Assembly: GCA_036307305.1 (NCBI GenBank)
Contig: JAXJXV010000007.1
Location: 58,157 to 122,156, forward strand
Length of the DNA: 64,000 nt
Reading direction: 5' to 3'
Source of the DNA: SIG607 sp036307305
Lineage (GTDB): Bacteria; Bacillota; Clostridia; Oscillospirales; Acutalibacteraceae
The position numbers and the translations under genes are program-made. Positions 26,570 to 34,825 of the stretch are shown piece after piece (within the stretch, counting starts at the first letter, position 1; each line of letters opens with the position of its first letter). A model generated the notes under the pieces. It was given only the letters and a program-made list of their open reading frames with translations. It was not told where the DNA came from and ran no database searches.

Positions 26570-27517
26570 ATGGCAAATACAATAACTATATTCGGTATTA
26601 CACTGACAATCAACCCCGTTGCATTTACAATTCCTATAGGTAGCGGTTGGCCTATTTACTGGTACGGAATTCTTATCGGCACAGGCTGTCTTTTGGCGCT
26701 TATTTACGGAATGAAATACGCTACGCGCTTTAATATCGACAAGGACAGAATGCTCGACGTTGTGCTTGTAACCATTCCTGTTGCAATACTTTGCGCAAGA
26801 GCCTATTACTGTATTTTTGATAACGTAAGCGGAACAAGGATTTCTTCGTTGAAGGAATTCTTTGGCTTCGGTCAGGCAGGTGGCTTTTCGGGTCTTGCTA
26901 TTTACGGTGGTGTTATAGGCGCATTTGTTTGCGGTGCTTTAATGTGTAAACTTAGAAAAATTAAAATTCTTGATATGTTTGACCTTGCCGCACTGGGCTT
27001 TCTTATCGGTCAGGCTATCGGCAGATGGGGCAACTTTACCAATCAGGAAGCATACGGCACCTTTACGGGAAGTGCCTTTTGGGGAATGCAGAGCGATACT
27101 ACCATACGCGAAATGGGCGAAGGCCTTGTACATCCTTGCTTTTTGTATGAATCCTTATGGTGCATAATCGGTTTTGTAATTCTTCATATTATAAGCAAAA
27201 AGCGTAAGTTCAGCGGTCAGATTTTCCTTATGTACGGCGCGTGGTACGGTTTCGGTCGTTTCTTTATTGAGGGCATCCGCACTGACAGTCTTACTATTGG
27301 AAAAATCCGTGTTTCTCAGTTGGTTGCCGCACTGGCTTTTATTGCTTGTGTTTCACTTCTCGTTTATCTTTTCTCAAAGAGCAAAAGAGTATATGAAACT
27401 ATGCCTTATGAAACCTTGTTTGACGAGCAAATGAAGGATGAGCAGGAAACTACCGAAGAAGAGTATGATGAAAAGGCAGAGGAAATCTGCGAGGAAACAG
27501 TAACAGAAGAGGAGTAA
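26570..27517 (+). CDS. lgt: Prolipoprotein diacylglyceryl transferase
   Basis: A 315-residue polytopic membrane enzyme that transfers diacylglycerol from phosphatidylglycerol to the lipobox cysteine of prelipoproteins. The family signature GRWGNFTNQEAYG (about residues 149-161) contains the essential Arg, Asn and Glu. About seven hydrophobic segments are visible, along with the PCFLYESLW and FGRFFIEGIRTDSL motifs. After about residue 280 the C-terminus is an unusually acidic tail (DEQMKDEQETTEEEYDEKAEEICEE, described in outline) that is not needed by the family. AAAGGAAG precedes ATG, and folD starts six bases after its stop. Confidence 0.94.
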   Translation: MANTITIFGITLTINPVAFTIPIGSGWPIYWYGILIGTGCLLALIYGMKYATRFNIDKDRMLDVVLVTIPVAILCARAYYCIFDNVSGTRISSLKEFFGFGQAGGFSGLAIYGGVIGAFVCGALMCKLRKIKILDMFDLAALGFLIGQAIGRWGNFTNQEAYGTFTGSAFWGMQSDTTIREMGEGLVHPCFLYESLWCIIGFVILHIISKKRKFSGQIFLMYGAWYGFGRFFIEGIRTDSLTIGKIRVSQLVAALAFIACVSLLVYLFSKSKRVYETMPYETLFDEQMKDEQETTEEEYDEKAEEICEETVTEEE

Positions 27518-27522
27518 TTATA

Positions 27523-28374
27523 ATGGCACAGATTATTGACGGACGCGCAGTTGCGGCTTTTGTAAAAAACAGAGCAAAAAATGAAGTAGAGGCTTTAAAG
27601 AAACAAAACATAGATATCTGTCTTGCAGTTATTCTTGTGGGTAACGACCCTGCTTCCTGTGTTTATGTAGCAAACAAGAGAAAGGATTGCGACGAGCTTG
27701 GTATTAAATCGGTTGAATACGCCTTGGGCGAGGATACCACTATGGAAGAGCTTCTCTGCCTTATAGATAAGCTTAATAACGATAAGGAAATCAACGGTAT
27801 TTTGTGTCAGCTTCCGCTTCCTCGTCATCTTGACGAAACCAAGGTAATAGAAGCAATTTCTCCAATTAAGGACGTAGACGCTTTCCATAACGAAAACGTA
27901 GGCAAAATTATGACAGGTAAATATGAGTTTTTGCCTTGTACTCCTGCAGGTATTATGGAAATGCTTTCATACTATAATATTGACTCCAAGGGACAGAACT
28001 GTGTTGTAATAGGCAGAAGCAATATTGTTGGTAAGCCTATGGCTATGCTTATGTTACATAGTAATGCTACCGTTACGATTTGCCACTCGAAAACTAAAAA
28101 TCTTGCTGAGGTTTGTAAAAACGCAGATATACTTATTTCTGCCGTGGGTAAAGCGGATTTCGTTACAGCCGATATGGTTAAGGACGGCGCCATCGTTATT
28201 GATGTTGGTATGAACCGTAACAGCGAGGGTAAGCTTTGCGGTGACGTTGACTATGAGGGCGTTAAGGATAAATGCTCTATGATTACTCCCGTACCAGGTG
28301 GAGTCGGCCCTATGACGAGAGCTATGCTTATGTGCAATACGGTTACCGCCGCTAAAAAACAGAATGGAATTTAA
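27523..28374 (+). CDS. folD: Methylenetetrahydrofolate dehydrogenase / methenyltetrahydrofolate cyclohydrolase
   Basis: A 283-residue bifunctional enzyme that interconverts 5,10-methylene- and 10-formyl-tetrahydrofolate. The catalytic Tyr48-Val-Ala-Asn-Lys52 motif lies in SCVYVANKRK. The GILCQLPLPRHLD segment (about 92-104) and the NADP-binding VIGRSNIVGKPM (about 165-176) are present, and the C-terminal signature PVPGGVGPMTRAML is complete. Length matches the family. It is placed in a run with lgt and the following lipoprotein gene, with no obvious terminator between them. Confidence 0.95.
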   Translation: MAQIIDGRAVAAFVKNRAKNEVEALKKQNIDICLAVILVGNDPASCVYVANKRKDCDELGIKSVEYALGEDTTMEELLCLIDKLNNDKEINGILCQLPLPRHLDETKVIEAISPIKDVDAFHNENVGKIMTGKYEFLPCTPAGIMEMLSYYNIDSKGQNCVVIGRSNIVGKPMAMLMLHSNATVTICHSKTKNLAEVCKNADILISAVGKADFVTADMVKDGAIVIDVGMNRNSEGKLCGDVDYEGVKDKCSMITPVPGGVGPMTRAMLMCNTVTAAKKQNGI

Positions 28375-28378
28375 AGCT

Positions 28379-29056
28379 ATGAAAAAAACTGTTTCGGTTT
28401 TGTTTGTTATACTTTTAATTATTGTATCATGTTGCTCCTGCAAGGAAATAAAGTCGGGTCAGGTTTACTTTGAGCCAAATGAAGAAATTGTGATTTGTAC
28501 ACCCGAAAATATTTCTGAAGAGGCAGAAAAACTGTTTTTAAAGAGCAGGGAAGAACTGAAAACTGAAATGCTTGAAAGCGATATGTTGATTACAGGGGCG
28601 AGAAAGGACAGAACACTTAATTTTTCCGTTGTTTGTCAGTCCACTGAATTCACACAGCAGATAAAGGATTTTTCTCTTTATAAACAAACCGAGCTTAACG
28701 ATATTGCAAAAAACCTTTCTCCTGAGTATGTATTTTTTTATGAAAGCAACGGTAGTATATACATTGTCACTGACGGTATGGTTATGGGAAATGAGCATCC
28801 CTTTAGTACAAGGCAGTACGTAACCGTTAAGAACGGGAATATGTATATAGTGTCAAACACAACACATGATGAAATGTTTGATGAAACGGACGAACAAAAC
28901 ATACTTAAGGTTATTGACAGTATAACTGTAAAGGAAAATAAGGATAACAGCGTATTATGGATAGTTATTCTGTCGGTTGCAATACTCTTATTAGTGACTT
29001 TGATTGCGCTTGTTGCAGTTTCCATTGTCAGAGATTTGAAAAAGAAAGAAGAATAA
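28379..29056 (+). CDS. Unknown predicted lipoprotein with C-terminal membrane helix
   Basis: A 225-residue protein that I do not recognise. The N-terminus is a lipoprotein-type signal (MKKTVSVLFVILLIIVSCC) with cysteines at 18, 19 and 21. Residues about 25-190 form a soluble domain with alternating strands and helices, and a strong hydrophobic segment (about 193-216, SVLWIVILSVAILLLVTLIA) is followed by a basic tail (RDLKKKEE). Anchoring at both ends outside the membrane would be unusual. ATG 28379 lies five bases after the folD stop; its ribosome binding site is weak (GGAAT), so expression may depend on coupling. The topology suggests a TPM-like or surface-sensing protein, but no motif supports a function. 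Confidence 0.65.
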   Translation: MKKTVSVLFVILLIIVSCCSCKEIKSGQVYFEPNEEIVICTPENISEEAEKLFLKSREELKTEMLESDMLITGARKDRTLNFSVVCQSTEFTQQIKDFSLYKQTELNDIAKNLSPEYVFFYESNGSIYIVTDGMVMGNEHPFSTRQYVTVKNGNMYIVSNTTHDEMFDETDEQNILKVIDSITVKENKDNSVLWIVILSVAILLLVTLIALVAVSIVRDLKKKEE

Positions 29057-29146
29057 TTAATTGTTTGTTAACATTTATGAGTGAAATTTTTCAAACTTCG
29101 AATCTATACTATTTATAAGCTGAGTTTTATGCAAAGGAGATAGTTT

Positions 29147-30445
29147 ATGGACGACTACAATATATATAACCAACGGGACGACGGGTTTTCGGGAAACGGC
29201 GGTAACGAAAATTCATCACAGCCTGTAGAACATACCTATATTTATAATCCCGATACACCGCCGTATTATAATAAACAGCCTTCCGTGAAGAAGGAAAGAA
29301 AAAAGAACAAAAACACAGTTACGATTCTTGTGTGCGCACTTCTTTCCCTTATAATCGGTGTTACAGGCGGTGCTTTTGCGGCAACCTATATGATTGCAAA
29401 GCTACCCAACGAGTCCTCTCAAAGCCAAAGTCAGAACAATACTGATGGAAACAGAACGGATGTAAACATCACTGTTGACGAAACTGTAAATTCTGCTATT
29501 GAGGCTGTTGCTAAGAAGGTGACCCCAAGCGTTGTAGGTATAAGAACAACGGCGGCGGTACAGAGCTTTTTCGGCGGAAGTACAGAGTCTACAGGCGAGG
29601 GCTCGGGCGTTATTTATTCAAAAGACGGATATATAATAACCAACTATCACGTTATTGAAAGTGCTACAGGCAGAACCAACGCTTCTATTGAGGTGTTCTT
29701 TGAGGAAGATAATCAGAATCCTGTTAGCGCAACTGTGGTAGGTTATAATATTGCTTATGACCTTGCGGTTATAAAGGTTGACAAAAACGGACTTAATGCA
29801 ATAACTTTTGCTAACGTGAAAAATCTTGCGGTGGGACAGTATGTAGCTGCTATTGGCGCCCCAGGTGGTCTTGAATTTATGGGAAGCGTCAGCTACGGTA
29901 TTGTAAGCGGACTTAACCGTACTCTTGCCGCTTCTAACGCTTCAGACAAAGAAGTTTCTCTTATACAGACCGATGCCGCAATTAACCCCGGTAATTCAGG
30001 CGGCGCTTTAGTAAATATACAGGGAGAGCTTATTGGAATAAACAGCTCTAAAATTGTGTCGGAAAGCTTTGAGGGAATGGGCTTTGCTATTCCCGCTGAT
30101 ACCGTAAAGGAAATCTGTGATAAGATTATAGCAAAAGAATATAATCCCGACCCGTATATTGGTATTACGTTCAGCAATTCCTGGACGGAGGACAGACTTG
30201 AACTCTACGGATATCCTGCAGGCGCGGTTGTAAACAGCGTTGTAAACGGCGGTCCCGCCTATGCGGCAGGAATTAAGAGCGGTGATATCATTACGGAATT
30301 TAACGGTGTAACTATTAAAAACGTTGATACGTTCAGTGAGGCGCTTAGCAAATGCAGTCCCTCCGATACCGTATCTGTCAAGATTTACCGTTCGGGAAGA
30401 TACTATTCAACCGCAATTACGATTAGCTCTAATAACGCTCAATAA
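29147..30445 (+). CDS. HtrA/DegP-like S1C serine protease
   Basis: A 432-residue membrane-anchored quality-control protease. A hydrophilic N-terminus (1-56, rich in Asn and Tyr) precedes a single transmembrane helix (about 57-80). The trypsin-like domain carries the triad His168 (TNYHVIES), Asp205 (YDLAVIKV) and Ser284 (PGNSGGALV). One PDZ domain (about 335-425, with GAVVNSVVNGGPAYAAGIKSGD in outline) follows. The layout, cytoplasmic tail, TM, protease, one PDZ, is that of HtrA/YkdA proteins in Firmicutes, with the active site outside the membrane. Degradation of misfolded exported proteins is the family role. A terminator follows. Confidence 0.93.
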   Translation: MDDYNIYNQRDDGFSGNGGNENSSQPVEHTYIYNPDTPPYYNKQPSVKKERKKNKNTVTILVCALLSLIIGVTGGAFAATYMIAKLPNESSQSQSQNNTDGNRTDVNITVDETVNSAIEAVAKKVTPSVVGIRTTAAVQSFFGGSTESTGEGSGVIYSKDGYIITNYHVIESATGRTNASIEVFFEEDNQNPVSATVVGYNIAYDLAVIKVDKNGLNAITFANVKNLAVGQYVAAIGAPGGLEFMGSVSYGIVSGLNRTLAASNASDKEVSLIQTDAAINPGNSGGALVNIQGELIGINSSKIVSESFEGMGFAIPADTVKEICDKIIAKEYNPDPYIGITFSNSWTEDRLELYGYPAGAVVNSVVNGGPAYAAGIKSGDIITEFNGVTIKNVDTFSEALSKCSPSDTVSVKIYRSGRYYSTAITISSNNAQ

Positions 30446-30463
30446 AATAGAAAAGATATAATT

Positions 30464-30503
30464 GGGAGAACACTTCTTAAAGAGGTGTTCTCCCGTTTTT
30501 TTG
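30464..30503 (+). terminator. Intrinsic terminator after htrA-like gene
   Basis: A long stem (GGGAGAACAC with GTGTTCTCCC, extended by a G-T pair) is followed by a run of seven T residues. Confidence 0.88.
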
Positions 30504-30504
30504 C

Positions 30505-30537
30505 ATTAAAAAACCACCGGCACAACGCTGGTGGTTT
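30505..30537 (-). terminator. Intrinsic terminator of the nifS-thiI-cinA operon
   Basis: On the minus strand an 11-bp stem (AAACCACCAGC with GCCGGTGGTTT, one wobble pair) is followed by a T run. It lies 70 bases beyond the last gene of the minus-strand operon. Confidence 0.75.
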
Positions 30538-30607
30538 AAAAATTTTTCAGTTAGCTTAGCGGTATATTAATGTAGAAAAAGTCGCCTGTCGTCTACCATA
30601 AGCGTTC

Positions 30608-31120
30608 TTAAAGCATATTTATGATAGCTGGGATTCCGTAGGATATAAATGCCATTATAAGTCCTGCAGAGATAACTCCTGCTGTGATAAGCGGGAAGGC
30701 GGTTTTGATTCTTGTATCCATTACGTCTGCGACTAAAGCACCCGTCCAGGCACCCGTGCCAGGCAATGGAATAGCAACGAAAAGGAACAATCCCCAGGCT
30801 TTGTATTTAAGCATTGTTTTTGAGTTTGCCTTTTCCTTCGCTTTCGTATCAAGCTTTGTGATAAGCTTTGAAAAAAGTCTGGTTTTTTTGAGCAACTCAA
30901 AAATTTTCCTTATAAAAAGCAATACGAAGGGAATTGGAAGCATATTGCCTATAACACATATAGGAAAGGCAAAGAATAAATTAACGTCCAGAAGCGCGGC
31001 GGCAATAAGACCGCCTCTCAGCTCCAGTATAGGAAGCATCGAAATTATAAATATAAGTAGCTCGTCTGGGATTTTACTTCTGAAAAAATCCACGAAGCTA
31101 TGCACTAATTCTTCTGTCAT
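30608..31120 (-). CDS. Small multidrug export family membrane protein (COG2426)
   Basis: A 170-residue membrane protein resembling the family annotated as putative small multidrug export proteins (COG2426). Signs are LPILELRGGLIAAALL (about 25-40), the P-I-P-F-V-L-L-F segment, KYKAWGLFLFVAIPLPGTGAWTGALVA (about 107-133) and a final hydrophobic helix. The GTGAWTG motif is the most conserved part of the family. The frame is open 105 bases further upstream, but GTGAGGT just before ATG 31120 marks the real start. Export activity is only a family label. It is the last gene of the five-gene minus-strand operon. Confidence 0.78.
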   Translation of the reverse strand: MTEELVHSFVDFFRSKIPDELLIFIISMLPILELRGGLIAAALLDVNLFFAFPICVIGNMLPIPFVLLFIRKIFELLKKTRLFSKLITKLDTKAKEKANSKTMLKYKAWGLFLFVAIPLPGTGAWTGALVADVMDTRIKTAFPLITAGVISAGLIMAFISYGIPAIINML

Positions 31121-31130
31121 ACAGACCTCA

Positions 31131-32123
31131 CTATGAGAAGTTAAATACTTCTTTGATATATTCCATAACGTTAATGGCGTTGGTTGACGGCTCATATACC
31201 AAAATATAAAGCAGAGCGGCAGCAACGACTAAAAGCATAACGATAACTGCCAGTATAGCGATACTCAGTCCGCTTAGACGGAGCTTTTTCTTAGGTATGG
31301 TAGCGTCGTCATTTTCATCCTCGGTATAGTCGTTAGCTGCTTCTTCCTCGGTTTCTGATTTGGTGAACACATAATTATCATCAATAAGAGAAGCTTCGTT
31401 TTCTTCTTCATCGTTAAAGAAACTAGATTGCTGTGTCTCATTTTCTTCTGTCTCGTTTTCAGAGTCGGAAATTTCTGTTTCGGGAAGTTCTTCTGCTTGT
31501 TCTACTTCTTCAACGATTTCTTCTTCAGTTATAGGTTCAACGTCAGCTTCTTCTGTTTGAACTTCATAAGTTTCTTCGGTATTCTCTTGCTCTTCTTCTG
31601 CTATTTCCTGAGTATTTTCTTCCTCTGGTTTTTCCTCGTCACCCATAACGTTGTCTGTTTCGGGGGTTTTGCTCATAGCAGTAACATAGGGGAAAACAAG
31701 GGTTTCGCAGATTTCCTTGCGGAGAGATTTGCTGTCAGGCAAAAGCACGATGGCTTGTGGACCGCTTTCTACGATACAGCCTGCAAGAATACCATCGTTG
31801 CTTATAAGAGGCAAAGCATTTTTGATAACGACGGGAGTCTGAGGATAAACCACAGAAAATTCTTCAGTATTAACTTCAGTAAGAGGCATACCGATGGCTT
31901 TTGAGATAATAGCCATAAGTCCGTCTTCCTCATTAACCTTACCGATAACCAGTATGATTCTGCTTCTGCTTACTGATTTGGAAAGAGCTGTTAGCATTTC
32001 AGCAGGGGAGGAGGTGCGGTTGTTTAAAATACGTGACGGACAGCAACCACCCAGATTGAACTCAAATTCAAAGTCTGCGGGGGTGTTGTAGTAAATAACG
32101 TCAACTTTCAAATTTTGTACCAT
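31131..32123 (-). CDS. Membrane-anchored protein with degenerate MoCF/CinA-N-like domain
   Basis: A 330-residue protein with no assigned function. Residues about 1-155 look like a degenerate MoCF (molybdopterin-binding/CinA N-terminal) fold: GGCCPSRILNNRTSS, then RSRIILVIGKVNEEDGLMAIISKAIGM in the place where CinA has DLVILTGGLGPT-DD, and later GILAGCIVESGPQAIVLLPDS-LVFPYV, which parallels CinA's G-K-x-I-x-L-P-G-P-P-x-E. The GGLGP substrate loop is lost. Residues about 160-275 are a very acidic Glu-rich linker, followed by one TM helix (about 286-310) and a short tail. The similarity to the N-terminus of the upstream CinA-sortase protein suggests a duplication. Start has AGGAGC. Confidence 0.6.
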   Translation of the reverse strand: MVQNLKVDVIYYNTPADFEFEFNLGGCCPSRILNNRTSSPAEMLTALSKSVSRSRIILVIGKVNEEDGLMAIISKAIGMPLTEVNTEEFSVVYPQTPVVIKNALPLISNDGILAGCIVESGPQAIVLLPDSKSLRKEICETLVFPYVTAMSKTPETDNVMGDEEKPEEENTQEIAEEEQENTEETYEVQTEEADVEPITEEEIVEEVEQAEELPETEISDSENETEENETQQSSFFNDEEENEASLIDDNYVFTKSETEEEAANDYTEDENDDATIPKKKLRLSGLSIAILAVIVMLLVVAAALLYILVYEPSTNAINVMEYIKEVFNFS

Positions 32124-32146
32124 AATATATGCTCCTGTCCTTTTAT

Positions 32147-34804
32147 TTATTCTTGGCTTTCGTTTTCTTGCTGTTGGTTATTTTCCGAGCTGTTTTCAGA
32201 GGATTGCTCATTTGATTCTACTTCGGAGTTTTCGCTGCTGTTTGAGCTTTCCTCATTACTTTCATTACTGCTGCTGCTCTCGTTTTCACTTGAGCTTGAG
32301 CTTGAGCTTTCTTCACTTTCGGTAGTGCTTGAGTTACTGCTGTTATTCGAAGAATTTGCAGGTCTGCTTGGAGTCTGAGGTGTGCTTGGAGTCTCGGTCG
32401 GTTCTTCTTCACTGCTTGTTTGGGTGGAAGCTTCCTGAGACTGTGAAGACTCGTCGGCTTCGGGAGAAGACCATACAGCCTCTAAATTTCTGCTGTCATA
32501 CCAAATCTGCGGATATCGGGGAGATGGGTTTACAGAAAAAATATGATTCTCAGAGGACTCGGCTACCTGTTTTGCAACAATCACAAGTCTGGCTCCGTCA
32601 AAGGCTTTACTGGTGGTAACAAGGGTGAGCAGGTTATCCGTATGAGTGAGCTTTGCGTCTGTTAAATAAAGATTTCGTTCCGTAAGCTCGTTATACCAAG
32701 AGTCGAAATTGTTTTCGTTAAAGGTAGTTTTCGTGAATTCAAAAAGATGATTGTTGTCGTCCTTTTGCTGTGAGTTCATTATAAGAACGGCAAAAATCTT
32801 ATAAGTAGTCTTTGTATTGTTTAAGGTAAGACTGACGTTCTGATTTTTCTTAATAAAGCCTTCGTCCAGATACTGAGAAAGTCCGCCGAACATAGCGCCG
32901 TCGTTAAGGTTAAGTCCGTAAATCACAAGGTTCTGAGAAACGCCGATTTCATTTCTGTAATCAAAGTACAATGCGCCGTAACGGCTTTTCTGCTTTTTCA
33001 TATTATGGTTTGTGTAATATGAATTATCAAGGCTTTGGTATACAGGATTGTTAATCTGCGTATTTTCAATGGTCAGCCAACCTGTGAAATCGCTGTTTTC
33101 TGTTTCGAGGCTTTCGAAGGTAGTCGTGGGATTGCTGATATAAGCCTTCTGTGTGTTTTTAAGCTGTGAACGGTCTCTGAAAGCAGAACCGAAATATATA
33201 CCGACGAAAATACAAAATGCCAAAAGAACGGCAATAAAGACTGTAAAGCATATTTTTGTTATAGATTGCGTCTTGGTTCCATTTTTATAAAAACCGCTAA
33301 TTTGAGAAAAAAGTTTTATGAAAATATTTTTGGACGGTTTTTTTCTGAAAGACTCATATTCTTCATCGCTTTTATCCTCTAAGAGATATCCGTCTATATC
33401 GTTTTCGCTTTCAACGGCAAGAGTGTCGTCAATGCTTTTTTGTTCCTCCTCTGTATAGAAAGAAACCTCTTGTTCATAGAAACTTGTGGGCAGAGGGGCG
33501 TCTTTTTTATCCGTATCGGTTTTATCGGTATCGTCTTTAGGCTGTACGTATTCTATTTCCGGCTGAGAAAAAAGAAGCGAGGGTTTATCTATAGTACAGA
33601 AACCCGATAGAGTATCAGGTAGACAAATACAGTACCTTCTGATAAGGTCAAGGGCTGTGTTAACTGCGAAATTGCGGATTTCATCTCTTGTGCTGTCAGG
33701 TGACATATTAAGAGAGCGTATCCAAAAATGCCGTTCATCGCAAACTGCTACGTATACAGTACCAACAGGCTTTCCCTCAGAGGAGGATGGACCTGCGACT
33801 CCTGTTATACCAACGCCAAGGGAGGCGCCGCTTAGCCGTCTTATACCGTTTGCCAAAGCCATAGCCGTTTCCTTGCTTATTGCGCCATAGGTGGTAAGAA
33901 TTTCCTCACTCACCCCAACAGCGTCACGTTTTATTCTGTTGGAATAGGCGCATATACCAAGCTCTAAAATCTCGGAAGCGCACGATACTGAAGTAATTGT
34001 TTCGGATAGAAAACCGCCCGTACAGGACTCGGCAGTAGCTACGGTAAGTCCGTTTTTGCGCATGGCCTCTACGGCAACGCAGGATAGAGTTTTGTTTCCC
34101 ATCTCAAAAATATTATATCCAAAAGCCTTTTTAAGCTCGGTTATTGTTTTAAAACAGGCGTTGTCCGATTCGCTAAAGCTTTTCGTACAGGCTGAAACGG
34201 TAGCAGAAACAATTCCGTTATGAAAAGAAACGGAAATATTGGTCTGATATAATCTGCGCATAGAGTCAAGAACGGTGCTGAGATTGTAGGCGTCAATGCC
34301 GAATATATTTATCTGAACCCTTGACAGACTCCGGTGGAATTCTTTTGAAAAATACGGAATGATAAATTCATCAGTAAGATTTTCCAAAGCAGTAAGTAAA
34401 GAAGGCAGAGCAATAACCGTTTTACCTGCGATTTTAAGCGCAAAGGCGGCTTCTTTTGTGTTGCGGTCAAAGAATACAACACTCCCGTCAGGGAAAAGAA
34501 GTTGTTCTGATGCTTCCTTACACGACGCAAAGGCATCGTACTGCGCATCGGGCTGTCCTTTGCAGTGCATAAGAAGACAAATAGCCTCGCTGATAATAGA
34601 AACCTCGCCGCAAACAAATATAACGTTATTGCGGCTTATGGCAGATTTAAGGGCTGAGACGAATTTATCTTTCTCAAATCTTATTTCAGTGTGATATGTG
34701 TTTTCGATTCTTAATTGTTGCGACAGGGTTGAGATATAGGCTTCGCATTCGTTAATGTTGCTATTAACCTTCTCATAGCTGAAGCTTAAAATTTCTGCAT
34801 TCAT
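32147..34804 (-). CDS. CinA-type nicotinamide-nucleotide amidase fused to a catalytically altered sortase-B-like domain
   Basis: An 885-residue fusion. Residues 1-160 are a degenerate CinA N-terminal (MoCF) domain: NNVIFVCGEVSI stands where CinA has GGLGPT. Residues about 237-392 are a PncC/CinA C-terminal amidase domain with TAESCTGGFLSE, SNRIKRDAVGV and GITGVAGPSSSEGKPVGTVYVA, apparently intact. An acidic linker (about 395-490) precedes a TM helix (about 517-540). Residues about 550-748 resemble a class B sortase (TGWLTIENTQINNPVYQ, YYTNHN, GALYFDYRN), but the His of YGHN is Leu631 and the Cys of LTLxTC is Thr731; Arg739 remains. The tail (about 780-885) is Ser/Glu-rich. The amidase would face the cytoplasm and the sortase fold the outside. 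Confidence 0.82.
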   Translation of the reverse strand: MNAEILSFSYEKVNSNINECEAYISTLSQQLRIENTYHTEIRFEKDKFVSALKSAISRNNVIFVCGEVSIISEAICLLMHCKGQPDAQYDAFASCKEASEQLLFPDGSVVFFDRNTKEAAFALKIAGKTVIALPSLLTALENLTDEFIIPYFSKEFHRSLSRVQINIFGIDAYNLSTVLDSMRRLYQTNISVSFHNGIVSATVSACTKSFSESDNACFKTITELKKAFGYNIFEMGNKTLSCVAVEAMRKNGLTVATAESCTGGFLSETITSVSCASEILELGICAYSNRIKRDAVGVSEEILTTYGAISKETAMALANGIRRLSGASLGVGITGVAGPSSSEGKPVGTVYVAVCDERHFWIRSLNMSPDSTRDEIRNFAVNTALDLIRRYCICLPDTLSGFCTIDKPSLLFSQPEIEYVQPKDDTDKTDTDKKDAPLPTSFYEQEVSFYTEEEQKSIDDTLAVESENDIDGYLLEDKSDEEYESFRKKPSKNIFIKLFSQISGFYKNGTKTQSITKICFTVFIAVLLAFCIFVGIYFGSAFRDRSQLKNTQKAYISNPTTTFESLETENSDFTGWLTIENTQINNPVYQSLDNSYYTNHNMKKQKSRYGALYFDYRNEIGVSQNLVIYGLNLNDGAMFGGLSQYLDEGFIKKNQNVSLTLNNTKTTYKIFAVLIMNSQQKDDNNHLFEFTKTTFNENNFDSWYNELTERNLYLTDAKLTHTDNLLTLVTTSKAFDGARLVIVAKQVAESSENHIFSVNPSPRYPQIWYDSRNLEAVWSSPEADESSQSQEASTQTSSEEEPTETPSTPQTPSRPANSSNNSSNSSTTESEESSSSSSSENESSSSNESNEESSNSSENSEVESNEQSSENSSENNQQQENESQE
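32160..32445 (-). repeat. Low-complexity Ser/Glu/Asn coding tract
   Basis: This stretch encodes the C-terminal Ser/Glu/Asn-rich tail of the fusion protein. It includes tandem TTGAGC units near 32287-32306 and many AGC/TCN codons, so its length may vary between strains. Confidence 0.75.
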
Positions 34805-34825
34805 ATTATAATACTTTCCTTAGAT

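Noticed and set aside
31121..31225. N-terminal extension of the small exporter-family protein
   Set aside because: The extension reads into the preceding gene and lacks similarity; the GTGAGGT site points to ATG 31120.
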